In this document: piece by piece, positions 24,087-33,333 of the stretch
How the letters are laid out: each line of letters begins with the position of its first letter
How positions within the stretch are numbered: the first letter of the stretch is position 1
Assembly: GCF_021483235.1 (NCBI RefSeq)
Contig: NZ_JAKEEC010000016.1
Coordinates: 1-64,000 of the forward strand
DNA from: Arthrobacter alkaliphilus
Lineage (GTDB): Bacteria; Actinomycetota; Actinomycetes; Actinomycetales; Micrococcaceae
Direction: 5' to 3'
Length of the DNA: 64,000 bases
Translations under genes and position numbers: made by a program
The notes under the pieces: model-generated
Seen by the model: the letters and a program-made list of their open reading frames with translations, nothing else
Told to the model about the DNA's origin: nothing
The model's database searches: none

Positions 24087-25652
24087 ATGGCCGAAGCACG
24101 ACTCGCCCCAGAAACCGGCACTCTGCCCGTCAGCCCGATCGATGAAGCATCGCCCCGGCCGCACCGCGATCCGCAGCTCAGCAATGCAGACCTGGCGCCC
24201 TTGGAAAACCAGCGCTGGAGCAGCTACAACCTGTTCGCATTTTGGATGTCCGACGTGCACAGCATCGGTGGTTATGTGACGGCCGGCAGCTTGTTCGCCC
24301 TCGGCCTGGCAAGCTGGCAAGTACTGGTCGCCCTGCTGGCCGGAATCGTGATCGTGCAGGTCTTCTGCAACCTGGTGGCGAAGCCCAGCCAGAAAACCGG
24401 AGTCCCGTATCCGGTGATCAACCGGGCGGTGTTCGGCGTCAAAGGCGCCAACATTCCGGCGATCATCCGTGGTTTGATCGCGGTCGCCTGGTACGGCGTC
24501 CAGACTTTCCTTGCTTCCGAAGCCCTGGTGATCGTGTTCTTGAAGTTCTTCCCGGGCATGAAACCGCTGTATGACGTCCACCAATACGGCTTTCTCGGAC
24601 TGTCGGCATTGGGCTGGATTTGCTACGGAATCCTCTGGGTGGCGCAGGCCGCGTTGTTCTGGAACGGCATGGAAAGCATCCGCAAGTTCATCGACTTCGC
24701 CGGACCGGCCGTCTACGTGGTCATGCTTGTCCTGGCGATTTACCTGGTATCCAAGGCAGGCATCGGAAACATCAGCCTCAACTTGTCCGCCGGCGAACCC
24801 CTCGACTTCGCGGCCTCGATCCCGGTAATGATTTCCGCGATAGCCCTGGTGGTGTCCTACTTCTCCGGCCCCATGCTCAACTTCGGCGACTTCGCGCGCT
24901 ACGGCAAGAGCTTCAAGGCGGTCAAGAAGGGCAATCTCCTGGGCTTGCCCGTGAACTTCCTGTTCTTTTCACTCCTGACCGTCATCACCGCGTCGGCCAC
25001 CATTCCCGTCTTCGGGCACTTGATCACGGATCCGGTCAAGACCGTTCAGGAAATCGACTCCGTGTTCGCAGTGCTGCTGGGCGGCTTGACGTTTGTCATC
25101 GCCACGGTCGGCATCAATATCGTGGCCAACTTCATCTCGCCCGCCTTTGATTTCTCCAACGTGAGCCCCCAGAAAGTCAGCTGGCGCATGGGCGGCATGA
25201 TCGCCGCCGTCGGATCCGTCATCCTGACCCCATGGAACTGGTACTCGAACGACAACGCGATCCACTACACGCTCGGCGTCCTCGGAGCGTTGATCGGTCC
25301 GCTCTTCGGCATCCTCATCGCCGGCTACTACCTCGTGGGCAAGCAGAGGGTGTGGGTTGAAGACATGTACACCATGAAGCCAAGCGGCAAGTACTGGTTC
25401 CGCAACGGCTACAACCCCAACGCGGTCAAAGCCGTAGCCATCAGCGGCGTCGCCTCCATTGCCTCGGTCCTGATCCCCAAGGCACTCCTCGACTCGGGAG
25501 CCACCACCCTCGACGCGACGTGGATCGGAAACTACAGCTGGTTCCTCGGCTGCGCCCTCGGCCTGGTGACGTTCTGGTACTTCGAAAAGCGCACCCCGAT
25601 GATCAACCTTGAGCCGAACGGCGTCGAAGCGAACAACGGGACACTCGTTTAG
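24087..25652 (+). CDS. NCS1 allantoin/hydantoin-type permease
   Basis: 521 residues with about 12 transmembrane helices. NADLAPLENQRWSSYNLFAFWMSD (split here as NADLAPLE and NLFAFWMSDVHS, about residues 33-58) and the GVQTFLASEAL helix place it near Mhp1 and the PucI/AllP allantoin permeases. NWYSNDNAIHYTL toward the C-terminus is also family-typical. It would import allantoin or a related ureide for the glyoxylate genes downstream. GAGGA precedes ATG 24087. It is convergent with the IclR gene, 10 bp apart. Confidence 0.88.
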   Translation: MAEARLAPETGTLPVSPIDEASPRPHRDPQLSNADLAPLENQRWSSYNLFAFWMSDVHSIGGYVTAGSLFALGLASWQVLVALLAGIVIVQVFCNLVAKPSQKTGVPYPVINRAVFGVKGANIPAIIRGLIAVAWYGVQTFLASEALVIVFLKFFPGMKPLYDVHQYGFLGLSALGWICYGILWVAQAALFWNGMESIRKFIDFAGPAVYVVMLVLAIYLVSKAGIGNISLNLSAGEPLDFAASIPVMISAIALVVSYFSGPMLNFGDFARYGKSFKAVKKGNLLGLPVNFLFFSLLTVITASATIPVFGHLITDPVKTVQEIDSVFAVLLGGLTFVIATVGINIVANFISPAFDFSNVSPQKVSWRMGGMIAAVGSVILTPWNWYSNDNAIHYTLGVLGALIGPLFGILIAGYYLVGKQRVWVEDMYTMKPSGKYWFRNGYNPNAVKAVAISGVASIASVLIPKALLDSGATTLDATWIGNYSWFLGCALGLVTFWYFEKRTPMINLEPNGVEANNGTLV

Positions 25653-25662
25653 GGCGCGAGTG

Positions 25663-26418
25663 CTAGCCCTTGTTGAGCTCAGCTGAGATGGCGAGGGCCG
25701 CTTCGCGCAGGAGCGGCACGGCGCGGTCGGCAAAGTGCTCATCCACGCGGGACACCGGCCCTGACACGGAAATCGCGGTGGGAGTGGGCGCGTTCGGGAC
25801 GGCCATGGCGAAGCAGCGGACGCCGATCTCCTGCTCTTCCTCGTCGATCGAGTACCCACGTTCGCGGATGCGTTTGAGGTCCAGCAGCAGTGATTCGATA
25901 TCCCCGATGCTCTTGGCCGTGGGTGTCGGCATGCCGGTCCGGGCCACGATGCCGCGGACCACCTCGTCATCCAGCTGGGCGAGGATGGCCTTCCCGACGC
26001 CGGTGTCGTGCGTATGGGCGCGGCGGCCCACCTCGGTGAACATGCGCATGGAGTGCAGAGACGGAACCTGGGCAACGTAGATGACCATGTCCGAATCCAG
26101 CACGGCCATGTTGGAGGTTTCGCCGAGCCGGTCCACGAGGGACTTCAATTGGGGACGTGCCAGCGCACCCAATTGCTTGTTGGCGCCTTCGCCGAGCCGG
26201 ATGAGGCGGGGGCCCAGGGCGTAACGACGGTTGGGCAATTGCCGGATGTAGCCGAGGGACACCAAAGTGCGCAGCAGGCGGTGGATCGTGGGGAGCGGCA
26301 GGTCTGTCGACGACGACAGTTCGCTCAACGTTACGTCTCCGCCGGCATCCGTAATGAGTTCCAGCAGTTCGAAGACGCGCTCGACGGACTGCACGCCTCC
26401 CGAGGTCTTTTCGGCCAT
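25663..26418 (-). CDS. IclR-family regulator of the ureide/glyoxylate genes
   Basis: 251 residues. Winged helix at about residues 20-75 (SSSTDLPLPTIHRLLRTL) and an IclR effector domain (THDTGVGKAILAQL, GYSIDEEEQEIGVRC). The latter motif order matches AllR/KdgR-like glyoxylate-sensing members. ATG 26418 follows AGGAGAC, while the ATG at 26463 lacks an SD. It is divergent from malic enzyme and convergent with the NCS1 permease. Glyoxylate control is a reasonable inference from context. Confidence 0.87.
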   Translation of the reverse strand: MAEKTSGGVQSVERVFELLELITDAGGDVTLSELSSSTDLPLPTIHRLLRTLVSLGYIRQLPNRRYALGPRLIRLGEGANKQLGALARPQLKSLVDRLGETSNMAVLDSDMVIYVAQVPSLHSMRMFTEVGRRAHTHDTGVGKAILAQLDDEVVRGIVARTGMPTPTAKSIGDIESLLLDLKRIRERGYSIDEEEQEIGVRCFAMAVPNAPTPTAISVSGPVSRVDEHFADRAVPLLREAALAISAELNKG

Positions 26419-26558
26419 TCCGTTGTCTCCTATGGCTCGGAATCCGACAACTCTTATCCGCATCGTGAAAAGAATTGCTTAGAACACTCAAGATACAGCA
26501 CGCGGCGCCGGATTGCTCGCTCGGAACTGCGCCGTCAAGTAAGGGCTTGTGTTTCCAC

Positions 26559-26622
26559 TTCGTAGATAATAATATCCATAATACGAAAACATTCGGACTG
26601 AGCGGAGGCCTGCTGCAGGCCT
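26559..26622. promoter_or_regulatory. Inverted repeats upstream of malic enzyme
   Basis: TTCGTA (26559-26564) and TACGAA (26582-26587) are inverted across an AT-rich 17-bp centre that could hold promoter elements. A 17-bp perfect palindrome, AGGCCTGC-T-GCAGGCCT (26606-26622), follows 18 bases before the start codon. AAACATTCG at 26587-26595 also occurs upstream of the NCS1 gene (24015-24023). These are candidate sites for the adjacent IclR protein. Confidence 0.45.
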
Positions 26623-26640
26623 GTACGAGGAGGAAATTCA

Positions 26641-28041
26641 ATGGCGAACCCGAGCCCCGGAAATTCGATCACCCTGCGCGTCGCCGCGCCGTCGAGCTTC
26701 ACTGCCACGAGCGAGCTGGCCGCAGCCGTCGCCGCCGCCGGCGCGGCCGTGACCGCGCTGGATGTGACCGAGTCGCACCACGACACCCTGGTTGTCGACG
26801 TCACCTGCAACACCACGGACGAACAACACGCCAACCGCGTCAAGGACGCCCTCAACGCGCTCGATGGCGTCACGGTCCAGCACGTCTCGGACCGCACCTT
26901 CCTGATGCACCTCGGCGGCAAGCTCGAGGTGGTCCCCAAAGTAGCCCTGCGCAACCGCGACGACCTGTCGCGCGCCTACACTCCCGGCGTCGCGCGCGTC
27001 TGCCTCGCCATCGCGGAGGACCCCGCCGCGGCCCGCAACCTCACGGTCAAGCGGAACACGATCGCCGTCGTCACCGACGGTTCCGCCGTCCTTGGCCTGG
27101 GCAACATAGGTCCCGCAGCCGCCCTGCCGGTGATGGAAGGCAAAGCGGCGCTCTTCAAGCAGTTTGCCAACGTCGATGCCTGGCCGGTCTGCCTGGACAC
27201 CCAGGACACCGAGGAGATCATCAAGATCGTCAAGGCCCTGGCACCGGTCTACGGTGGAGTGAACCTCGAGGACATCGCCGCTCCGCGCTGCTTCGAAATC
27301 GAGAACCGCCTCCGTGAAGAGCTCGACATCCCCGTCTTCCACGACGACCAGCACGGCACCGCGATCGTCACCCTCGCTGCCCTCGTCAACGCCCTCCGCG
27401 TCGTCGACAAGAAGCTCAGCGAGGTCAGGATCGTGGTCTCCGGCGTCGGCGCAGCCGGCTCGGCGATCATCCAGCTCCTCAAGGCCCAGGGCGCGCAGCA
27501 CATCGTCGCGGCCGGCCGTTCCGGCGCCATCCACTCAGGCGAAAAGTACGACGACGAACACCGCACCTGGATTGCCGCGAACACCAACGAGGAAGGCTTC
27601 TCCGGAACCCTGCACGAAGCCCTCAAGGGCGCCGACGTGTTCATCGGCGTCAGTGCACCCCACGTCATCGGCGAAGAGCAGGTAGCCTCCATGGCCGAGG
27701 ACGCGATCGTCTTCGCCATGGCCAACCCGACGCCGGAAATCGACCCCGTGATTGCGTCCAAGCACGCAGCTGTGGTTGCCACCGGCCGGAGCGACTTCCC
27801 CAACCAGATCAACAACGTGCTGGCCTTCCCGGGCTTCTTCCGCGGTCTGCTCGACGCCGGAGCCTCGGACATCATCCCTGAAATGCTCGTGGCCGCAGCA
27901 GAGGCTATCGCCAACCGGGTCGCGGATGATGAACTGAATGCGAGCTACATCATCCCCAGCGTCTTCGACCCCCACGTTGCAGCCGACGTCGCCAGTGCCG
28001 TAGCAAACGCAGCATCCGCTGCCGCCGCCAAGGCCAACTAG
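26641..28041 (+). CDS. NAD(P)-dependent malic enzyme
   Basis: 466 residues. Residues about 10-85 form an ACT-like regulatory domain. Then come the malic N domain (SRAYTPGVARVC, about 114-125; FANVDAWPVCLDTQDTEE) and the NAD-binding domain with VFHDDQHGTA and VVSGVGAAGSA (about 265-275). It decarboxylates malate to pyruvate. Placed before malate synthase, it completes glyoxylate to malate to pyruvate conversion. AGGAGG precedes ATG 26641 by 6 bases. Confidence 0.92.
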   Translation: MANPSPGNSITLRVAAPSSFTATSELAAAVAAAGAAVTALDVTESHHDTLVVDVTCNTTDEQHANRVKDALNALDGVTVQHVSDRTFLMHLGGKLEVVPKVALRNRDDLSRAYTPGVARVCLAIAEDPAAARNLTVKRNTIAVVTDGSAVLGLGNIGPAAALPVMEGKAALFKQFANVDAWPVCLDTQDTEEIIKIVKALAPVYGGVNLEDIAAPRCFEIENRLREELDIPVFHDDQHGTAIVTLAALVNALRVVDKKLSEVRIVVSGVGAAGSAIIQLLKAQGAQHIVAAGRSGAIHSGEKYDDEHRTWIAANTNEEGFSGTLHEALKGADVFIGVSAPHVIGEEQVASMAEDAIVFAMANPTPEIDPVIASKHAAVVATGRSDFPNQINNVLAFPGFFRGLLDAGASDIIPEMLVAAAEAIANRVADDELNASYIIPSVFDPHVAADVASAVANAASAAAAKAN

Positions 28042-28064
28042 CGCCACCAAGGAAAGGACCACCC

Positions 28065-29675
28065 ATGGCTCTCACAGTCACAGACCCCCGGCCGATCGAA
28101 CGCGCCGAGGAGATCCTGACTCCCAAGGCGCTGGCCTTCGTGGAGGAACTGCACCGCCGTTTCGCCGGCACCCGCACCGAGCTCCTGGCGGCCCGTGTCG
28201 CCAAGCGCGAAGAGGTGGCCCGCACCGGCCGCCTCGACTTCCTTCCGGAAACCCAGGACATCCGCGACGGCGACTGGAAGGTCGCCGAGGCACCCGCAGC
28301 CCTGCAGGACCGCCGCGTGGAGATGACCGGCCCGGCTTCTCCCGCCAAGATGGCCATCAACGCCCTGAACTCCGGCGCCAAGGTATGGCTCGCGGACCTC
28401 GAAGACGCCAGCACCCCGACATGGGCGAACGTCATCGACGCCATCCTCAACCTCCGCGACGCAGCCCAAGGCACCTTGAGCTACACCTCCCCCGAGGGCA
28501 AGGAGTACCGGCTCCGCACGGACGCCCCGCTCGCCGTAGTGGTGGCCCGTCCCCGCGGCTGGCACATGGACGAGCGGCACTTGCTGCTCGACGGCGAGCC
28601 CACGGTGGGCGCGCTGGTGGACTTCGGCCTGCACTTCTTCCACGTGGCCAAGCAGCTCCTGCTCAACGGCCACGGTCCGTACTACTACCTGCCGAAGATG
28701 GAAAGCCACCTTGAGGCCCGCCTGTGGAACGACATCTTCGTCTTCGCCCAGGACTACCTCGGCATCCCGCAGGGCAGCGTCCGCGCCACCATGCTGATCG
28801 AAACCATCCCGGCCGCCTTCGAAATGGAGGAGATCCTCTACGAACTGCGCGACCACGCCTCCGGCCTCAATGCCGGCCGCTGGGACTACCTCTTCAGCAT
28901 CGTGAAGTACTTCCGCGACGCCGGCGAATCCTTCATCCTGCCGGACCGCGCGTCCGTGGCCATGACGGCCCCGTTCATGCGCGCCTACACCGAATTGCTG
29001 GTCAAGACCTGCCACAAGCGCGGGGCCTTCGCGATGGGCGGCATGGCGGCCGTCATCCCGAACCGGCGCGAACCCGAAGTCACCGCCCAGGCGTTCGAAA
29101 AGGTCCGCGCGGACAAGACCCGCGAGGCCAACGACGGTTTCGATGGTTCCTGGGTGGCCCACCCGGACCTCGTCGCCACCTGCCGCGAAGTGTTCGACTC
29201 CGTGCTCGGCGATCCGGCAAACGGCGGCAAGCCGAACCAGCTCGACAAGCAGCGCCCGGAGGTCTCGGTGACCGCCGATCAGCTGCTCGACATCTCCTCC
29301 GCCGGCGGCGACGTGACGGAGGCCGGGCTGCGCCTGAACCTCTATGTCGCCGTCGCATACACGGCCGTGTGGCTCTCCGGCAGCGGCGCGGTGGCCATTC
29401 ATAACCTTATGGAAGATGCCGCGACGGCGGAAATCTCCCGTTCGCAGGTCTGGCAGCAGATCCGCAACAAGTCCGTCCTCGCTGACACCGGCAACACCGT
29501 GACCCGCGAACTGGTCACGCAGATCCTCGCCGAAGAGACCGAGCGCCTGCGCAGCGAGGTTGACGAGGAGTCCTTCGAGAAGTTTTACGAGCCGGCCAGC
29601 CGCCTGATCGCGGACATCTGTCTCTCCGAGGACTACACGGACTTTCTCACCACTCCCGCCTACGAGCTGGTGTAG
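28065..29675 (+). CDS. aceB: Malate synthase A
   Basis: 536 residues, the expected length for the A isoform. VWLADLEDASTPTW (about residues 107-120), RPRGWHMDERH (about 164-174), TMLIETIPAAFEMEEILYEL (about 244-263) and the NDGFDGSWVAHPDLV block with the catalytic Asp of the last domain (GAVAIHNLMEDAATAEISR) are all intact. It condenses glyoxylate with acetyl-CoA. It lies 23 bp after malic enzyme with an AAAGGA SD and 2 bp before the DUF6986 gene, so the block is one operon. Confidence 0.95.
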   Translation: MALTVTDPRPIERAEEILTPKALAFVEELHRRFAGTRTELLAARVAKREEVARTGRLDFLPETQDIRDGDWKVAEAPAALQDRRVEMTGPASPAKMAINALNSGAKVWLADLEDASTPTWANVIDAILNLRDAAQGTLSYTSPEGKEYRLRTDAPLAVVVARPRGWHMDERHLLLDGEPTVGALVDFGLHFFHVAKQLLLNGHGPYYYLPKMESHLEARLWNDIFVFAQDYLGIPQGSVRATMLIETIPAAFEMEEILYELRDHASGLNAGRWDYLFSIVKYFRDAGESFILPDRASVAMTAPFMRAYTELLVKTCHKRGAFAMGGMAAVIPNRREPEVTAQAFEKVRADKTREANDGFDGSWVAHPDLVATCREVFDSVLGDPANGGKPNQLDKQRPEVSVTADQLLDISSAGGDVTEAGLRLNLYVAVAYTAVWLSGSGAVAIHNLMEDAATAEISRSQVWQQIRNKSVLADTGNTVTRELVTQILAEETERLRSEVDEESFEKFYEPASRLIADICLSEDYTDFLTTPAYELV

Positions 29676-29677
29676 GA

Positions 29678-30958
29678 ATGGCCGCATCCTCCTTCACCCC
29701 TTCCATGACTCCGGCAGATCTTGCCGCGATCGACTCCCAGCTGGCCGCCACTGACGAGCTGCTGGAGCGCAACTACCCCGGCGACGACGGCACCCGCCAG
29801 CCTGTGCACACCGTGTACGTGCCCGCGGACCGTTTCACGCCGTCGCTGCCGGCTGAATGGGGCGCCCAGGCAATTGCGACGGCGGAGGCCCACGGAGGCC
29901 TCGAAAGGCTCGGTTCGTTGCTGGGCCAGGAGCCGGAACTCGCCTCCGCCGTCGCCGCCCGCGTCGCTGCCAAGCTGCGCAACGAACCAATCGAGGACTT
30001 GCGCCTCGACTTCGAGGACGGCTACGGCGACCGCGGCGACGAAGCAGAAGACGTCGCGGCGGTTGCGGCTGCCCAGGCTGTCAGCGAGGCCGTTGCCGCG
30101 GGTTCGGCTCCGCCGTTCATCGGCATCCGGTTCAAGTGCTTCGAGGCTCCCACCCGGGCACGCGGCCTGAAGACCCTGGACCTGTTCGTCTCCACCTTGG
30201 CGTCCGCCGGCGAGTTGCCCGAGGGCCTTGTCCTGACCCTGCCGAAGGTCACCACGGTGGCCCAGGTGCAAGCGATGGACTTCGCGGTCTCCAGGCTTGA
30301 AGAGATCCACTCCCTCCCGGCGGGCCGGCTCCGCTTCGAGGTCCAGGTGGAGACGCCGCAGCTCATCCTCGGCCCCGAGGGCACGTCCCCGGTTGCCCGG
30401 CTTCCGCACGCCGTCCCGGGCCGCATCAGCGGACTCCACTACGGCACCTACGACTACTCCGCGTCGCTGCAGATCTCGGCCGAGTACCAGTCCATGGAGC
30501 ATCCCGTGGCGGATTTCGCCAAGGAAGTCATGCAGTTGGCAGTTGCCGGCACGGGAATCCGGCTCTCCGATGGCTCCACCAACATCATCCCGGTAGGCGA
30601 CAACGTGGAAAACGCGTGGAAGCTGCATGGCCGCTTGGTCCGCCGCTCACTTGAACGCGGCTTCTACCAAGGATGGGATCTGCACGCTGCACAATTGCCC
30701 AGCCGTTTCGCTGCAACGTATGCCTTCTACCGCGAGGGCCTGCCGGCCGCCGCGGCACGCCTCCGCAACTATGTGGAACGCACCGAAGGCGGCGTCATGG
30801 ACGAGCCCGCCACCGCCCGCGCACTCGCCGCCTTCGTCCTCCGCGGCGTCCAGTGCGGAGCGGTAGGGGCCGAGGAAGTGCTGGCGCTTGCCGGCGTCGA
30901 CCTCTCCCGGCTGACTGTACTGGCCCATCCGCGGCTCGCACACACCACCTCGAAGTAA
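29678..30958 (+). CDS. DUF6986 aldolase/citrate-lyase-like protein
   Basis: 426 residues. LRLDFEDGYGDRGDEAE (about residues 109-125) and RFEVQVETPQLILG (about 217-230) resemble the Asp and Glu metal-binding segments of CitE/HpcH-type barrels, and GLHYGTYDYSAS (about 250-261) the third. DUF6986 proteins recur next to malate synthase and ureide genes in actinomycetes, but no reaction is assigned. It starts 2 bp after aceB. An aldol-type reaction on a glyoxylate-derived acid is a reasonable guess. Confidence 0.82.
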   Translation: MAASSFTPSMTPADLAAIDSQLAATDELLERNYPGDDGTRQPVHTVYVPADRFTPSLPAEWGAQAIATAEAHGGLERLGSLLGQEPELASAVAARVAAKLRNEPIEDLRLDFEDGYGDRGDEAEDVAAVAAAQAVSEAVAAGSAPPFIGIRFKCFEAPTRARGLKTLDLFVSTLASAGELPEGLVLTLPKVTTVAQVQAMDFAVSRLEEIHSLPAGRLRFEVQVETPQLILGPEGTSPVARLPHAVPGRISGLHYGTYDYSASLQISAEYQSMEHPVADFAKEVMQLAVAGTGIRLSDGSTNIIPVGDNVENAWKLHGRLVRRSLERGFYQGWDLHAAQLPSRFAATYAFYREGLPAAAARLRNYVERTEGGVMDEPATARALAAFVLRGVQCGAVGAEEVLALAGVDLSRLTVLAHPRLAHTTSK

Positions 30959-30965
30959 GGATCCA

Positions 30966-31781
30966 ATGATGGGCAAGTACTACTATCCCCAGGGCGGCTT
31001 GCCGCCCCAGACCCACCTCACCACCGAGCGCGCAATCGTCACGGAGGCTTACACGGTCATCCCCAAGGGCGTGCTGACCGATATCGTGACCAGCAACTTG
31101 CCTGGTTTCTCGAATACGCGTTCCTGGATCATTGCCCGCCCGATCTCCGGATTCGCCACCACGTTCTCCCAGCTGATCGTTGAGATCGGACCCGGGGGCG
31201 GCGCTCCCAAGGCCGAGTTCGAGGCCGGTGTCGAGGGCGTCGTCTTCGTCACCAAGGGCAAGGTCAACCTGACGCTCGACGGCGAACTGCACCAACTCGA
31301 GGAGGGCGGCTACGCCTACCTGGCCGCCGGTTCCAACTGGGGCCTTGAGAACGTCTCCGATGAAATCGTTTCCTTCCACTGGATCCGCAAGGCCTACGAG
31401 CGCCTTGAGGGCTACGAAGCCAAGTCCTTCGTGACGAGCGACGAGGAGGTCGAGGCCGGCGAAATGCCGGACGTCAACGGCGTCTGGGCAACCACGCGCT
31501 TCGCGGACCCCAACGACCTGGCCCACGACATGCACGTGAACATCGTGACCTTCCAGCCCGGCGGGGTCATCCCGTTCCCGGAAACCCACGTCATGGAACA
31601 CGGCCTGTACGTGCTGGAGGGCAAGGGCATGTACCTGCTCAACAATGACTGGGTCGAAGTGGAAGCGGGCGACTTCATGTGGCTGCGCGCCTTCTGCCCG
31701 CAGGCCTGCTACGCCGGTGGCCCGGGCCCGTTCCGCTACCTGCTGTACAAGGACGTCAACCGCCAGGTCAAGCTGACCTAG
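30966..31781 (+). CDS. allE: (S)-ureidoglycine aminohydrolase
   Basis: 271 residues with two cupin domains, full length for AllE/UGlyAH. The N-terminal YYYPQGGLPPQT and the C-terminal cupin with VIPFPETHVMEHGLYVLEGKG-type metal motif (Glu, His, His about residues 200-207) match manganese ureidoglycine aminohydrolases. It releases ammonia from (S)-ureidoglycine to give ureidoglycolate. The start is a tandem ATGATG; either is possible. It is the last metabolic gene of the block, 7 bp after DUF6986. Confidence 0.92.
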   Translation: MMGKYYYPQGGLPPQTHLTTERAIVTEAYTVIPKGVLTDIVTSNLPGFSNTRSWIIARPISGFATTFSQLIVEIGPGGGAPKAEFEAGVEGVVFVTKGKVNLTLDGELHQLEEGGYAYLAAGSNWGLENVSDEIVSFHWIRKAYERLEGYEAKSFVTSDEEVEAGEMPDVNGVWATTRFADPNDLAHDMHVNIVTFQPGGVIPFPETHVMEHGLYVLEGKGMYLLNNDWVEVEAGDFMWLRAFCPQACYAGGPGPFRYLLYKDVNRQVKLT

Positions 31782-31796
31782 CTTCAGGAGGCAGCC

Positions 31797-33006
31797 ATGG
31801 AGGCGGCCCGGGCCTCCCGGGCTTCCCGCAAATACAGGGCGGGAAGCCCGGTGGCCATCGCCTTGGCTTTGATCCTTGCCGCCGGTGCTTGCACCTACCC
31901 TCCGACGGCTGAATCCGCGGCGAGCAGTTCGACGCCGGATTCGCCAGGAGCGGTGCCGGAATCCTCCGTTGCGGACTTCTTCGCGCACGAAATGCTCAAC
32001 CGGGGCGCGCCGGCCGTCGTCGTCCAGATCAAAGTCAGGGGCCGCGAATGGTCCCGGGCCTACGGCAGCAGGGACGTCGAGACCGGCGAACCGGTGGCCG
32101 TGACCGACCGGATCCAAGCAGGCGGCATCACCCAGTCCATGGTGGCGGTCTCGGTGCTCCAACTGGTCCAGGAAGGAAAGCTGGGCCTCGAGGACCCGGT
32201 CACTAAGTACTTCCCGGAATTCGAGCAACTTGTCCACCCGCCTGGCCCCGTTACGGTCCGCTCCCTGTTGAACCACAGCTCCGGCCTGCCCGACGCGCCG
32301 GCTGCCATCTTGAAGGCCATGACGCCCAAGCAGGCAATTGACACGAAGTTCAGTATCGAGGAGTACCTCCGGATGGCCGGGTCAGCCCCGTGGGCGCGGC
32401 TGAATTCCTCGCCCTTCCGTTACTCGGATGCCAACTACTTTGCCTTGGCCGCGATAGTGCAGAAACTTCGCGGCCGGCCAATCGGCGATGTCCTCAAGTC
32501 GGAGATCTTCGTGCCGCTGGGAATGAGCCACACCGTGCTGCCAACCGAACCGGGCAACGATACGAACGACATGATCCAGAGCTACCAATTCATCGACGGC
32601 GAGCGCATCAACGCCTCACAGCCTGGGTATCTGCTCGGTTCGCCCGCAGAAGGAGTCATCTCCACGGTGGGCGATATCAACTCCCTTCTATGCCGCGCTC
32701 ATGCAGGGCCGGCTACTCACGGCGAGCGCACTGCGGGACATGGAGACCCTGTGGCGCGGGAACCACGGACTCGGGCTGCAGCGTTGGAATGACGAATGCA
32801 CGAACGGGTTCTACTACGGCTCCGGCGGCAGCACCTGGTTTGCGAGCATCACGCTGTCCACGAGCGACGGGAGCCGCCAGATAGCCATGAGCTTCGCCTA
32901 TCCGTCAGACACGGACAAGCACATTGAATCGACGGACGGCAGCGGCCAGCCGGAGTTCGAGCAGCTCCGGCAGGTGGCCATCGCGGCGCTGAACGGACTC
33001 TGCTGA
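31797..33006 (+). pseudogene. Frameshifted serine-hydrolase-like lipoprotein with lost catalytic residues
   Basis: Two overlapping frames form one S12/class C beta-lactamase-like protein of about 402 residues. A single extra C in the CCC run at 32683-32685 shifts the frame; removing it restores DINSFYAALMQGR and the normal end at 33006. As given, the first frame stops at 32792. The N-terminus is a lipoprotein signal (LAAGAC). The usual SxxK is replaced by GITQ (residues 110-113), YSN by YSD, and the late HxG region by YGSGG, so the protein looks non-catalytic even without the shift. GGAGG precedes ATG 31797. A sequencing error cannot be excluded. Confidence 0.8.
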
Positions 33007-33014
33007 TTCGCAGC

Positions 33015-33260
33015 TCAGGCCGGAGACTTCTCCCCCTCGGGTTCCTGATCCGCGGGCGTCCAGGTGAGCTTGACCGTGGCTCCGTCGGTCTTTTCCTCGA
33101 TCCTCAAGCTCAGTTCCTCGCCGTAGAGGAACTCGTGTTCAAAGTGCCGTCCGTCAATACGAGCCGCGTCCAGGAGTTTTGTCATCGCCGTTGCCATCGC
33201 CCGGCCCCAGTCATGCGGATTCTTGCTGGACGCTTCTTCAAGGGCTGAATAGCTGACCAT
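33015..33260 (-). CDS. Conserved-looking small hypothetical protein
   Basis: 81 residues, acidic, with a helical N-terminal half (SALEEAS, RAMATAMTKLLDAARI) and a C-terminal half rich in beta-prone segments. No family was recognised and no signal or membrane segment is seen. GGAGAA lies about 10 bases before ATG 33260. It is convergent with the serine-hydrolase pseudogene, 8 bp apart. Confidence 0.6.
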   Translation of the reverse strand: MVSYSALEEASSKNPHDWGRAMATAMTKLLDAARIDGRHFEHEFLYGEELSLRIEEKTDGATVKLTWTPADQEPEGEKSPA

Positions 33261-33333
33261 GGATCAATTGTTCTCCGGTGCGCGACGTTCTGCCAGACCC
33301 GGTACAGCCCTGACACCGGGGGTAAGCCGGCAG

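Noticed and set aside
28038..29687. 549-residue open frame on the minus strand opposite malate synthase
   Set aside because: It is the antisense shadow of aceB in high-GC DNA. Its protein is low-complexity Gly/Val/Arg-rich with no domain, while the sense frame has all catalytic motifs.
30795..32276. 493-residue minus-strand open frame spanning three plus-strand genes
   Set aside because: It crosses the boundaries of the DUF6986, allE and serine-hydrolase genes, each with strong family motifs on the plus strand.
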